Positions 23,482 to 31,103 of a stretch of 32,501 nucleotides of DNA are shown here, in pieces (position 1 is the first letter of the stretch; each line of letters starts with the position of its first letter). The position numbers were made by a program, and so were the translations under genes. This DNA comes from Clostridiales bacterium. GTDB lineage: Bacteria; Bacillota; Clostridia; Christensenellales; Aristaeellaceae. The notes beneath the pieces were generated by a model. It did not search any database. It saw only the letters and a program-made list of their open reading frames with translations, and had not been told where the DNA came from. Location: NCBI GenBank assembly GCA_015056305.1, contig SVGO01000016.1, forward strand, positions 1 to 32,501, in the 5' to 3' direction.

Positions 23482-25857
23482 ATGACTGAGAGATCCTTGC
23501 GGGTGCTGGAATTCCATAAGATCCGTGCGCAGCTCTCGCAGTTCTGTGTGTCGGATATGGGCGCGGCGCTGTGCGACAGCCTGCAGCCCGTCAATCGCAT
23601 CGACGATGTGAAGCGCATGCAGCAGGAGACGCGCGAAGCGCATGATGTGCTGACATATCTGGGTGGTACGCCGATGATCGCCTTTTCCGACGTCCATGCC
23701 CAGCTGCATCTGGCAGAGATCGGTTCGACGCTCTCTCCGCGCGCGCTGATGGATATCGGCGCGTCTCTTCGCGCCGCGCGTGCCTGCCGCGACGCCCTGG
23801 TCAATCAGGACAGGCAGGGCACGCCGATGATCACGGCGAACGCCTCACGGCTGTCGACATTCCGCAATGTGGAGCAGGCGATTTCCGATGCCATCATCAG
23901 CGAAGATGAGATCGCCGATCGCGCCAGCTCGGAGCTGTTTGCCATCCGCAGGAAGATGCGCGCCTGCAATGAGCGCGTGCGCGAACGCCTCAACAGCATG
24001 ATCCACAGCCCGACCTATGCCAAGTACCTGCAGGATACGATCATCACCATGCGCGGCGATCGCTATGTGCTGCCGGTCAGGCAGGAGTATCGATCCATGG
24101 TGCCGGGTATCGTGCACGATCAGTCTGCGACCGGCGCGACGATCTTTGTGGAGCCGATGTCCGTCGTTGAGATCGGCAACGAGCTCAAGCAGCTGGTGGC
24201 CAGCGAGCGCGCAGAGATCGAGCGTATCCTGCGCATGCTTTCTAGCCAGATTGCGCCGGATGCGCAGGCCATGTCGGATAATCTGGCGATTCTCGCGCAG
24301 CTGGATTTTGCCTTTGCCAAGGCGTCGCTGGCGCGCGAGATGTTTGCTGTGGAGCCCAAGATCAACGGCGAGGGCCGCATCAGGATCATCCGCGGACGCC
24401 ATCCGCTGATCGACCCGCAGAAGGTCGTTCCGCTGGATATCCGTTTGGGCGAGGATTTCATCAGTCTGATCATCACCGGACCGAACACCGGCGGCAAGAC
24501 GGTTACGCTCAAGACCACCGGTCTGTTTACGCTGATGGCGCAGGCAGGCCTTCAGGTCCCGGCGGAATATGGCACGGAACTGGCGGTTTTTGACGACGTC
24601 TTTGCCGATATCGGCGACGAGCAGTCGATTGAGCAGTCGCTCTCCACGTTCTCCGGCCATATGAAGAATATCGTGTCGATTCTGGAGAATGTGACGCCGG
24701 AGTCTCTGGTGCTCTTCGACGAGCTGGGCGCAGGCACCGACCCGACCGAAGGCGCGGCGCTTGCGCAGGCAATCCTCTCAACGCTGCTGACCATGCGCAC
24801 GCGCAGCGTAGCGACAACTCATTACAGCGAGCTCAAAGAATACGCGCTGACCACGCCGAACGTCGAAAACGCGTCGGTGGAGTTCGACGTATCGACTCTG
24901 CGCCCGACCTACAGGCTGTCCATCGGCATTCCTGGCAAGTCGAATGCTTTCGAGATATCCCGCAAGCTTGGCCTGCCGGAGTTCGTGATCACCAAGGCGA
25001 AGGATCTGCTTTCCAAGGAAGCCGTGCGTTTTGAGGACGTGATCGCTAATGCGGAGTATCATCGGCAGATCGCCGAAAAGGAACGCCAGATTGCTGAAGA
25101 GGCCAGACAGGAAATGGTGGCGATCCGCAATCAGGCGGAGGCCGAGCGCAAGAAGCTCGAGGATCAGCGAGACCGCGCGATCAAGAAGGCGAAGGACGAA
25201 GCCAAGCGCATCATCGAAAACACGCGCCGCGAGTCCGAAGCCATGATCACCGAGCTGCGCGCGATGAAGAAGGCGGGCGGCGCGCAGGAACACGAGATCC
25301 AGCGCGTGAAAAAGAAAATGGAGCAGGCGCAGGAGGCGCTGGCCGAAAAGAAAGAGATTGGCGGCGAGATTCCCAAGTCGGTCAAACCCGGCGATATGGT
25401 GCATATCGCTTCCATGGACGTGGACGCCACGGTCGTCACCGCGCCGGATGCGAAGGGCTATCTGCAGCTGAAGGTAGGCATGATGAAGATGCGCGCGCAG
25501 CTGTCCGATCTGCGCACGCTGACGTCGACCCAGCAGATGATCAAGAAGGAGCAGAAGAAGCTCGAGCGCAAGAAGTCCATGCGCGAGCAGCGCGTGGATG
25601 TGATGACCCGCATCGTGCGCCAGGAACTGGATGTGCGCGGCATGGCGCTGGACGAAGCGCTGCCGGAGGTGCAGAAATTCCTGGACGATGCGATGCTGTC
25701 CTCGCTTGGCGAGGTGTCGATCATCCATGGCAATGGCATGGGCATTCTGCGAGCAGGCATTCAGGACTGCCTGCGCCGGCATCCTTGCGTGAGCAGCTTC
25801 CGCCTGGGCCGCTATGGCGAAGGCGAGACGGGCGTGACCATCGTGTCGCTCAAATAA
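23482..25857 (+). CDS. mutS2: Endonuclease MutS2
   Basis: MutS2 binds branched DNA and, in Firmicutes, also rescues collided ribosomes by splitting them. The 791 residues hold a MutS core (about 1-300), Walker A GPNTGGKT (333-340), Walker B VLFDELGAGTDP (D413, E414), the TTHYSELKEYA switch, a long charged coiled coil (about 520-630) and a C-terminal Smr nuclease domain. In the Smr domain LDVRG (716-720) replaces LDLRG and HGNGMGILR (from H749) is intact, so nuclease activity is plausible. ATG 23482 follows AAAGGAG (23469-23475), which overlaps the U32 stop, so the two genes are one unit. Confidence 0.97.
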   Translation: MTERSLRVLEFHKIRAQLSQFCVSDMGAALCDSLQPVNRIDDVKRMQQETREAHDVLTYLGGTPMIAFSDVHAQLHLAEIGSTLSPRALMDIGASLRAARACRDALVNQDRQGTPMITANASRLSTFRNVEQAISDAIISEDEIADRASSELFAIRRKMRACNERVRERLNSMIHSPTYAKYLQDTIITMRGDRYVLPVRQEYRSMVPGIVHDQSATGATIFVEPMSVVEIGNELKQLVASERAEIERILRMLSSQIAPDAQAMSDNLAILAQLDFAFAKASLAREMFAVEPKINGEGRIRIIRGRHPLIDPQKVVPLDIRLGEDFISLIITGPNTGGKTVTLKTTGLFTLMAQAGLQVPAEYGTELAVFDDVFADIGDEQSIEQSLSTFSGHMKNIVSILENVTPESLVLFDELGAGTDPTEGAALAQAILSTLLTMRTRSVATTHYSELKEYALTTPNVENASVEFDVSTLRPTYRLSIGIPGKSNAFEISRKLGLPEFVITKAKDLLSKEAVRFEDVIANAEYHRQIAEKERQIAEEARQEMVAIRNQAEAERKKLEDQRDRAIKKAKDEAKRIIENTRRESEAMITELRAMKKAGGAQEHEIQRVKKKMEQAQEALAEKKEIGGEIPKSVKPGDMVHIASMDVDATVVTAPDAKGYLQLKVGMMKMRAQLSDLRTLTSTQQMIKKEQKKLERKKSMREQRVDVMTRIVRQELDVRGMALDEALPEVQKFLDDAMLSSLGEVSIIHGNGMGILRAGIQDCLRRHPCVSSFRLGRYGEGETGVTIVSLK

Positions 25858-25910
25858 TCAGGCGATTAGTTTCTTGCTTTCCTGCCCAAACTGAGGGGCG
25901 GGGTGAGCGT

Positions 25911-27047
25911 ATGAAAATGAAAAGAGAGATTGCAGCGAGCGCCCTGCTCATGGGAACGCTCGCTGCAATTCTGTATGTCGGTAAGGCAGCTGGTTCGGAA
26001 ACGAAAACCGTCTATGCGCAGGGAGAATACGTTCAGCTGCTCAGCGGCACGAGCAGTCCGTTTGCCGACGTCGCCAATACCGTGATGCCATGCGTGGTCG
26101 GGGTCAGCAATCGCGCGAACACGTACAGCATCATCAGCGGACAGACGGAACTGGTCGAGCAGTCGACAGGCTCCGGCGTCGTGATCACGACACAGGGACA
26201 TGTGGTAACCAACTATCATGTGGTTGAAGGCGCCAGCGACGTGCAGATTCTCTGGCAGGGACAGTATCTGAAGGCAGAGATCGTCGGTGTGGACGAACTG
26301 ACGGATCTTGCCGTGCTGCGCGTCATGGAGAACGTGGCGTTGCCGGCGGTCAAGATGGGCAATGCGCAGGACGTCCGTGTGGGCGACTGGGCAATTGTCA
26401 TCGGCAATCCGCTGGGCAAGCAGTTTGCCGATACGGTGACGGTCGGCGTGGTTTCCGCGCTCAATCGCGAAATTGACGGATCTTCGATCGTGAAGATGCT
26501 GCAGACGGACGCTGCGATCAATTCCGGCAACAGCGGCGGCGGCATGTTCAACACGCGCGGCGAGCTGATCGGCATTCCATCGCTGAAATTCAGCGCGTCC
26601 GGGCGGCGCGGCGTCGCGAGCATTGAAGGTATCGCCATGGCGATACCTATGGACGTGGCGCAGCCGGTCGTCAACAGCCTGATTCAATATGGCAAGGTGA
26701 CAAGGCCCAAGCTCGGCATCTCCGTCATGACTCTGCGCGGCAGCGAAGAGCCGCAGGCTGGCATGCTGCCGGCAGGTGTGTATGTCAGCGCAGTCAGCGA
26801 GGGAAGCGCGGCGCAGAAAGCCGGCATACAGGCAGACGATATCATCATCCGCGTGGATGGAGAGCGCGTGACGCTTCATACGGATCTGACCAATCACATT
26901 GCCGCCAAACATCCGGGCGATCAGGTTGTTTTGACTGTATACCGGATTCCCGGACTGGCGGAGCTGACTGTACAGGATCGCGTACCGGCAGGCGAAGAAC
27001 TGGAGTTTACCGTAGAACTGCAGGTTCCTGCGGAAACCACGCTCTGA
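25911..27047 (+). CDS. HtrA/DegP-like S1C serine protease with PDZ domain
   Basis: A membrane-anchored quality-control protease, 378 aa. An uncleaved signal anchor (EIAASALLMGTLAAILYVGKA, about 6-26) puts the catalytic domain outside the membrane. The triad is H103 (NYHVVEG), D132 (LTDLAVL) and S208 (NSGNSGGG); the usual GNSGGPL reads GNSGGGM. One PDZ domain follows (about 265-345, GVYVSAVSEGSAAQKAGIQADDIIIRVDG). The start ATG 25911 has GGGGTGAG just upstream, and the in-frame codons before it overlap mutS2. A 22-bp perfect palindrome lies within the gene at 26627-26648. It precedes spoIVA, but nothing in the sequence proves a sporulation role. Confidence 0.93.
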   Translation: MKMKREIAASALLMGTLAAILYVGKAAGSETKTVYAQGEYVQLLSGTSSPFADVANTVMPCVVGVSNRANTYSIISGQTELVEQSTGSGVVITTQGHVVTNYHVVEGASDVQILWQGQYLKAEIVGVDELTDLAVLRVMENVALPAVKMGNAQDVRVGDWAIVIGNPLGKQFADTVTVGVVSALNREIDGSSIVKMLQTDAAINSGNSGGGMFNTRGELIGIPSLKFSASGRRGVASIEGIAMAIPMDVAQPVVNSLIQYGKVTRPKLGISVMTLRGSEEPQAGMLPAGVYVSAVSEGSAAQKAGIQADDIIIRVDGERVTLHTDLTNHIAAKHPGDQVVLTVYRIPGLAELTVQDRVPAGEELEFTVELQVPAETTL

Positions 27048-27054
27048 GTACGGC

Positions 27055-27083
27055 GCATATTCATCTTTGCAGCCGCATACCTT
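27055..27083 (+). promoter_or_regulatory. Probable sigma-E-type sporulation promoter for spoIVA
   Basis: GCATATT (27055-27061), a 14-base spacer and CATACCTT (27076-27083) match the B. subtilis sigma-E consensus (-35 KMATATT, -10 CATACAHT) at every position except one in the -10. It lies 8 bases after the protease stop, and transcription would start near 27090, just ahead of the spoIVA ribosome-binding site. spoIVA is a known sigma-E gene in Bacillus. Confidence 0.75.
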
Positions 27084-27107
27084 TGCGTGACGGCAGGGAG
27101 GGATGAT

Positions 27108-28586
27108 ATGCAAGCTTACGATCTGTACAGGGATATTTCAGAGCGGACGCAGGGCGATGTGTACATTGGCGTCGTGGGTCCGGTCCGAACGGGAAAATCC
27201 ACATTCATCACCAGGTTTATGGAGAAGCTCGTGCTTCCCGGCATAGAAAACGCACATGTGAGACTGCGGGCGCAGGACGAGCTTCCGCAAAGCGGCAGCG
27301 GCAGAACCATTATGACGACGCAGCCTGCGTTTGTGCCGGGTGAAGCGGTTGATGTGACGCTGCCATCAGAAAACAGGGTTCGTTTGCGTCTGATTGACAG
27401 CGTGGGCTATCTCGTCGACGGCGCGCTGGGCACGCAGGAGGGCGAGGCGCTGCGTATGGTGCATACGCCCTGGGCCAGCGGTGAAATGCCTTTTGAGCGT
27501 GCGGCGGAGATCGGCACGCAGAAGGTGATCGGCGAGCATTCGACGATCGGTCTTGTGATCACGACGGACGGCAGCGTGACAGACCTGCCCAGGGGCAGCT
27601 ATGTGCCGGCGGAGGCGCGCGTGATCAGCGAGCTCAAGGCGCTGGGAAAGCCGTTCGCAGTGATCCTCAATTGCCAGAATCCGTCGTCCGGCAAGGCGCA
27701 AAATCTGAGAAAGACGATGGAGACGGAATACGGCGTTCCTGTCGTTGCGCTCAATGTTGCGCAGATGGAGGAAGAGGACATCCGAGACGTGCTGGAGCGA
27801 ATCCTCAGTCAGTTCCCCGTGACGATGATCGGGATTCAGACGCCGGAGTGGCTATGCGCGCTGGATGAAGGCCATTGGCTGATGGAGAGCCTGACGGACA
27901 GTCTGGCCAGGAGCGTGCCGCAGCGGCTGTGCATTGGGGATATTCCCGGCGCGATGAAGGCGCTGCAGGAAAACCCATATGTCGAGAATATGCTGGAAAA
28001 AGAGGTGAGCCATGGGGCAGGGCAGGCGCTTTGGCAGATGAATCTGCTGGAGGGGCTGTTCAATCAGATTCTGGCAGAGCAATGTGGAACGGAAATCCGC
28101 AGCGACGCGCACCTGCTCTCTCTGCTTCGTGAGCTTGTCGCAGCGAAGAAAGAATACGATCGCGTCGAGCATGCGCTGAAATCCGTTCGGGAGACGGGCT
28201 ATGGACTCGTACCGCCGCTTCTGGAGGAAATGACGCTGCAGGAGCCGGAGATCATGAAGCAGGGCGGTCGATTTGGGGTTCGCCTTCGGGCGAGCGCGCC
28301 GAGCCTGCATATGATCCGGGTGGATATTCAGACGGAGGTATCGCCCGTTGTGGGCACGGAGCAGCAGTCAGAAGAGATGATCCGCTATCTGATGGACGGA
28401 TTTGAGCAGGATCCGCAGAAACTCTGGGGGAGCAATCTCTTTGGCAAGCCGCTTTCGGAGCTTGTCAGGGAAGGGTTGGCCAATAAACTCATGCATATGC
28501 CTGCGGATACGCAGCTCAAAGTCCAGCAGACGCTGGAAAAGATCATCAATGAGGGCAGCGGCGGGATGGTCTGCATTCTTTTATAA
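27108..28586 (+). CDS. spoIVA: Stage IV sporulation protein A, spore coat morphogenetic ATPase
   Basis: SpoIVA polymerises on the forespore surface, using ATP, and forms the base of the spore coat. With ATG 27108, six bases after GGAGG (27097-27101), the protein is 492 aa, the same length as in B. subtilis. The Walker A motif GPVRTGKST is at residues 24-32 with the lysine at 30, the same position as in B. subtilis. The switch-like DSVGYLVDGALG and the LNCQNP region follow, and the C-terminal tip ends GGMVCILL, resembling the hydrophobic ending needed for membrane localisation through SpoVM. An in-frame start seven codons upstream is less likely. The last bases of the stop codon are part of the following terminator. 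Confidence 0.97.
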   Translation: MQAYDLYRDISERTQGDVYIGVVGPVRTGKSTFITRFMEKLVLPGIENAHVRLRAQDELPQSGSGRTIMTTQPAFVPGEAVDVTLPSENRVRLRLIDSVGYLVDGALGTQEGEALRMVHTPWASGEMPFERAAEIGTQKVIGEHSTIGLVITTDGSVTDLPRGSYVPAEARVISELKALGKPFAVILNCQNPSSGKAQNLRKTMETEYGVPVVALNVAQMEEEDIRDVLERILSQFPVTMIGIQTPEWLCALDEGHWLMESLTDSLARSVPQRLCIGDIPGAMKALQENPYVENMLEKEVSHGAGQALWQMNLLEGLFNQILAEQCGTEIRSDAHLLSLLRELVAAKKEYDRVEHALKSVRETGYGLVPPLLEEMTLQEPEIMKQGGRFGVRLRASAPSLHMIRVDIQTEVSPVVGTEQQSEEMIRYLMDGFEQDPQKLWGSNLFGKPLSELVREGLANKLMHMPADTQLKVQQTLEKIINEGSGGMVCILL

Positions 28587-28633
28587 AAAAGACTTTCGGT
28601 TTGTTGACTAAAAACAAACCGAAAGTCTTTTTT
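28585..28633 (+). terminator. Strong symmetrical terminator between spoIVA and rnf
   Basis: A perfect 21-bp inverted repeat (28585-28605 with 28613-28633) has loop GACTAAA and runs from AAAAAAG to CTTTTTT, so it can work on either strand. It begins within the spoIVA TAA. The next 90 bases up to the rnf promoter are AT-rich and hold no gene I can support. Confidence 0.95.
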
Positions 28634-28726
28634 GTTCGTGAGGATTATTGAGCGAATTGACGAAGCGTGAAGGAAAAATAAGGTTCGGCATTAGGCGAAC
28701 AAACGAAAAAAAGGGGAAAACTTTCT

Positions 28727-28754
28727 TTGCTTTTGTATATTTATGTGGTATAAT
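28727..28754 (+). promoter_or_regulatory. Promoter of the rnf operon
   Basis: Extended -10 TGG-TATAAT (TATAAT at 28749-28754) with a partial -35 TTGCTT (28727-28732) at 16-bp spacing, in the most AT-rich stretch of the window. Transcription would start near 28761, about 60 bases before rnfC. No Rex-like or other operator was recognised. Confidence 0.72.
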
Positions 28755-28819
28755 AGAGCGTAACATTTTATTTCAATTCCTTAAGTAATGGATTGAGAAA
28801 TGAAGGGAGGAACTTGTCT

Positions 28820-30139
28820 GTGGCTACTACCCAGACATTTGGCGGCGGCGTGCATCCGCACGAGATTGGCAACGGCAAAAACGCGACCCAGTCTCAGCCG
28901 ATCATGAACGCGGCTGCTCCGGCTCGAGTGACGATCGCCATGTCCCAGCATCTGGGCGCCCCTGCGGCGTGCTGTGTAAAGGTTGGACAGGTGGTCAATA
29001 TGGGCCAGGTCATCGGTGAGGCGCAGGGCGCCATCTCCGCACCGGTTCATGCGTCTGTTTCCGGTAAGGTTGTTGCGCTGACGAATTGCGTCCTCGCCGG
29101 CGGCAAGAGCGTCCCTGCCGTCGTGATCGAAAATGATTACGAGGACCGCTGGGATGAGTCTGTCAAGCCGTGCGAGAATGTCGATGCGCTCACCGCGCAG
29201 GACATCATGAACATTGCCCGCAACTGCGGCGTCGTCGGTCTTGGCGGCGCGACGTTCCCGACTGCCGTCAAGCTCAATACCGAAAAGCTTGATCCTAAGC
29301 CGGACACGCTGGTGATCAACGGCAGCGAGTGCGAGCCGTATCTGACCAGCGACCATCGCCTGATGGTGGAAAATGCCGAGCAGGTGATGGATGGCATCCG
29401 CTTTGCGATGAAGGCGACCGGCGTTTCCTGCGCCAAGGTCGGTATCGAAGACAACAAGCCGGACGCCGTTGAGGCGATGAAGGCTGCCGCGACCGAGGGC
29501 ATCGAGGTCGTCGCGCTCCCGGCGAAGTATCCGCAGGGCTATGAGAAGATGCTCATCTACGCGCTGACCGGCCGCAAGGTGCCCAATGGCAAGCTGCCCA
29601 GCGCTGTGCAGTGCGTTGTGATGAACGTGGCGACCTGCGCCGCGCTGTCCGACGCCGTGCGAAAGGGCCAGCCGATCGTTGACCGCGTTGTGACCGTTGC
29701 CGGCCGTGTGGCCAATCCGTGCAATCTGCGCGTGCGCATCGGCGTTAATCTGATGGATGTGATCGATCAGGTTGGCGGCATGACCGAGGGCGTTCGCAAG
29801 CTGATCTGCGGCGGCCCGATGATGGGCAAGACGATGTCCACCATCAACACCCCGATCACCAAGAACTTCAGCGCCTTCCTGCCTCTGGGCGACGAGAGCG
29901 TGAGCGCGGAAGAGTCTGCCTGCATCCGCTGCGGCCGCTGCGTGCGCGCCTGCCCGATGGGCCTGATGCCGGCGAAGATGGATGCGCTCGTGCGTCACGG
30001 CGATTACGCCGGCGCGCTCGCCATTGGCGCGCTCAACTGTATGGAGTGCGGCTCCTGTACGTATTCCTGCCCGGCCAAGCGCGAGCTGCTGCAGGCTATC
30101 AAGGTTGCCAAGTGCATCGGCGGCAACATCAAGGCTTAA
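28820..30139 (+). CDS. rnfC: Rnf complex subunit RnfC
   Basis: RnfC is the NADH-side, iron-sulfur subunit of the Rnf complex, which couples reduced ferredoxin oxidation by NAD+ to export of Na+ or H+. It has the N-terminal FGGGVHPHE, a lipoyl-like domain (ISAPVHASVSGKVV), the flavin/NADH-binding GLGGATFPTAVKL and INGSECEPYLTSD, an SLBB region and two [4Fe-4S] motifs: C368, C371, C374, C378 and C407, C410, C413, C417. The start is GTG 28820, 9 bases after GGGAGG (28805-28810); TTG 28814 is too close to it and TTG 28793 lies before it. The length of 439 aa is typical. First gene of rnfC-D-G. Confidence 0.96.
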   Translation: MATTQTFGGGVHPHEIGNGKNATQSQPIMNAAAPARVTIAMSQHLGAPAACCVKVGQVVNMGQVIGEAQGAISAPVHASVSGKVVALTNCVLAGGKSVPAVVIENDYEDRWDESVKPCENVDALTAQDIMNIARNCGVVGLGGATFPTAVKLNTEKLDPKPDTLVINGSECEPYLTSDHRLMVENAEQVMDGIRFAMKATGVSCAKVGIEDNKPDAVEAMKAAATEGIEVVALPAKYPQGYEKMLIYALTGRKVPNGKLPSAVQCVVMNVATCAALSDAVRKGQPIVDRVVTVAGRVANPCNLRVRIGVNLMDVIDQVGGMTEGVRKLICGGPMMGKTMSTINTPITKNFSAFLPLGDESVSAEESACIRCGRCVRACPMGLMPAKMDALVRHGDYAGALAIGALNCMECGSCTYSCPAKRELLQAIKVAKCIGGNIKA

Positions 30140-30158
30140 GTTACGGAGGAACGTGAAA

Positions 30159-31103
30159 ATGTCTAAGTATGTTGTTTCGTGTTCTCCGCATCTGCGCGAT
30201 AATGTGTCCACCAGGAGCATCATGCAGGACGTCTGCCTTGCGATGCTGCCTGCCTGCATCGTCGGCGTGCTGTTCTTCGGTTATCGCGCGGCGATCATCC
30301 TCGCATTGTCTGTTGCGGCTGCGGTTCTGAGCGAAAAGTTCTACTGCAAGGCTGCGCATATCAAGGATACCACCGGCGATTTCAGCGCCGTGGTCACCGG
30401 CATGCTGCTGGCGATGAACCTGCCGTCTACCGTTCCGTACTGGATGCCGGTTGTCGGCAGCATCATTGCGATCCTGCTGTGCAAGATGATTTTCGGCGGC
30501 ATCGGCCAGAACTTCATCAACCCGGCTCTGGCTGCGCGTGCGATCCTCGCGCTGTCCTGGGCGAACGTCATGAATACCTTCGCCGCTCCGGCGTTTGGCA
30601 ATCTGGCGGGCGTGGACGCCATTGCTTCCGTGACCCCGGTTTCCGGCGTCGCCAATGGCAGCTTCACCCTGGCGCAGCTCGCGCTGGGCAATATCCCGGG
30701 TACCATCGGCGAGACCTGTAAGATCGCGCTGCTGCTGGGCGCTGCCTATCTGTTCTATAAGAAGGTCATTACCTGGCACATCCCGGTTGCCTTCATCGGC
30801 TCCTTCGCTGCGTGCTATCTGCTCTTCACTGGCTTTGATGTGAACGTGGCGCTCTACCAGGTTCTCTCCGGCGGCCTGATCCTCGGCGCCTTCTTCATGG
30901 CGACCGACTATTCGTCTTCTCCGACGACGGCCAAGGGCAAGATCATCTTCGGCCTTGGCTGCGGCCTGCTGCTGTTCTGGTTCCGCTTCGGCAAGAAGGC
31001 TCCGGCTGAGTGGTGCTCTTTCGCGATCCTTCTGATGAACGTCGTGTCTCCGCTGATCGAGCGTGTGACCGGCAACAAGAGCTTTGGGGAGGTTAAGAAG
31101 TAA
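30159..31103 (+). CDS. rnfD: Rnf complex subunit RnfD
   Basis: RnfD is a membrane subunit carrying covalent FMN. The 314 residues contain about nine to ten membrane helices, the conserved QNFINPALAARAILALSW and the flavin-attachment region DAIASVTP (the threonine aligned with the D-x-SGAT motif). After it lies VSGVANGSFTLAQL, longer and less conserved. ATG 30159 is 9 bases after GGAGG (30145-30149), and GTG 30153 would be too close. The stop overlaps the rnfG ATG as TAATG. The in-frame codons upstream belong to rnfC sequence. Confidence 0.94.
   Translation: MSKYVVSCSPHLRDNVSTRSIMQDVCLAMLPACIVGVLFFGYRAAIILALSVAAAVLSEKFYCKAAHIKDTTGDFSAVVTGMLLAMNLPSTVPYWMPVVGSIIAILLCKMIFGGIGQNFINPALAARAILALSWANVMNTFAAPAFGNLAGVDAIASVTPVSGVANGSFTLAQLALGNIPGTIGETCKIALLLGAAYLFYKKVITWHIPVAFIGSFAACYLLFTGFDVNVALYQVLSGGLILGAFFMATDYSSSPTTAKGKIIFGLGCGLLLFWFRFGKKAPAEWCSFAILLMNVVSPLIERVTGNKSFGEVKK

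Noticed and set aside
28634..28726. A small gene in the AT-rich gap between spoIVA and rnf
   Set aside because: No open frame with a ribosome-binding site and no RNA fold beyond a 5-bp GTTCG/CGAAC stem.
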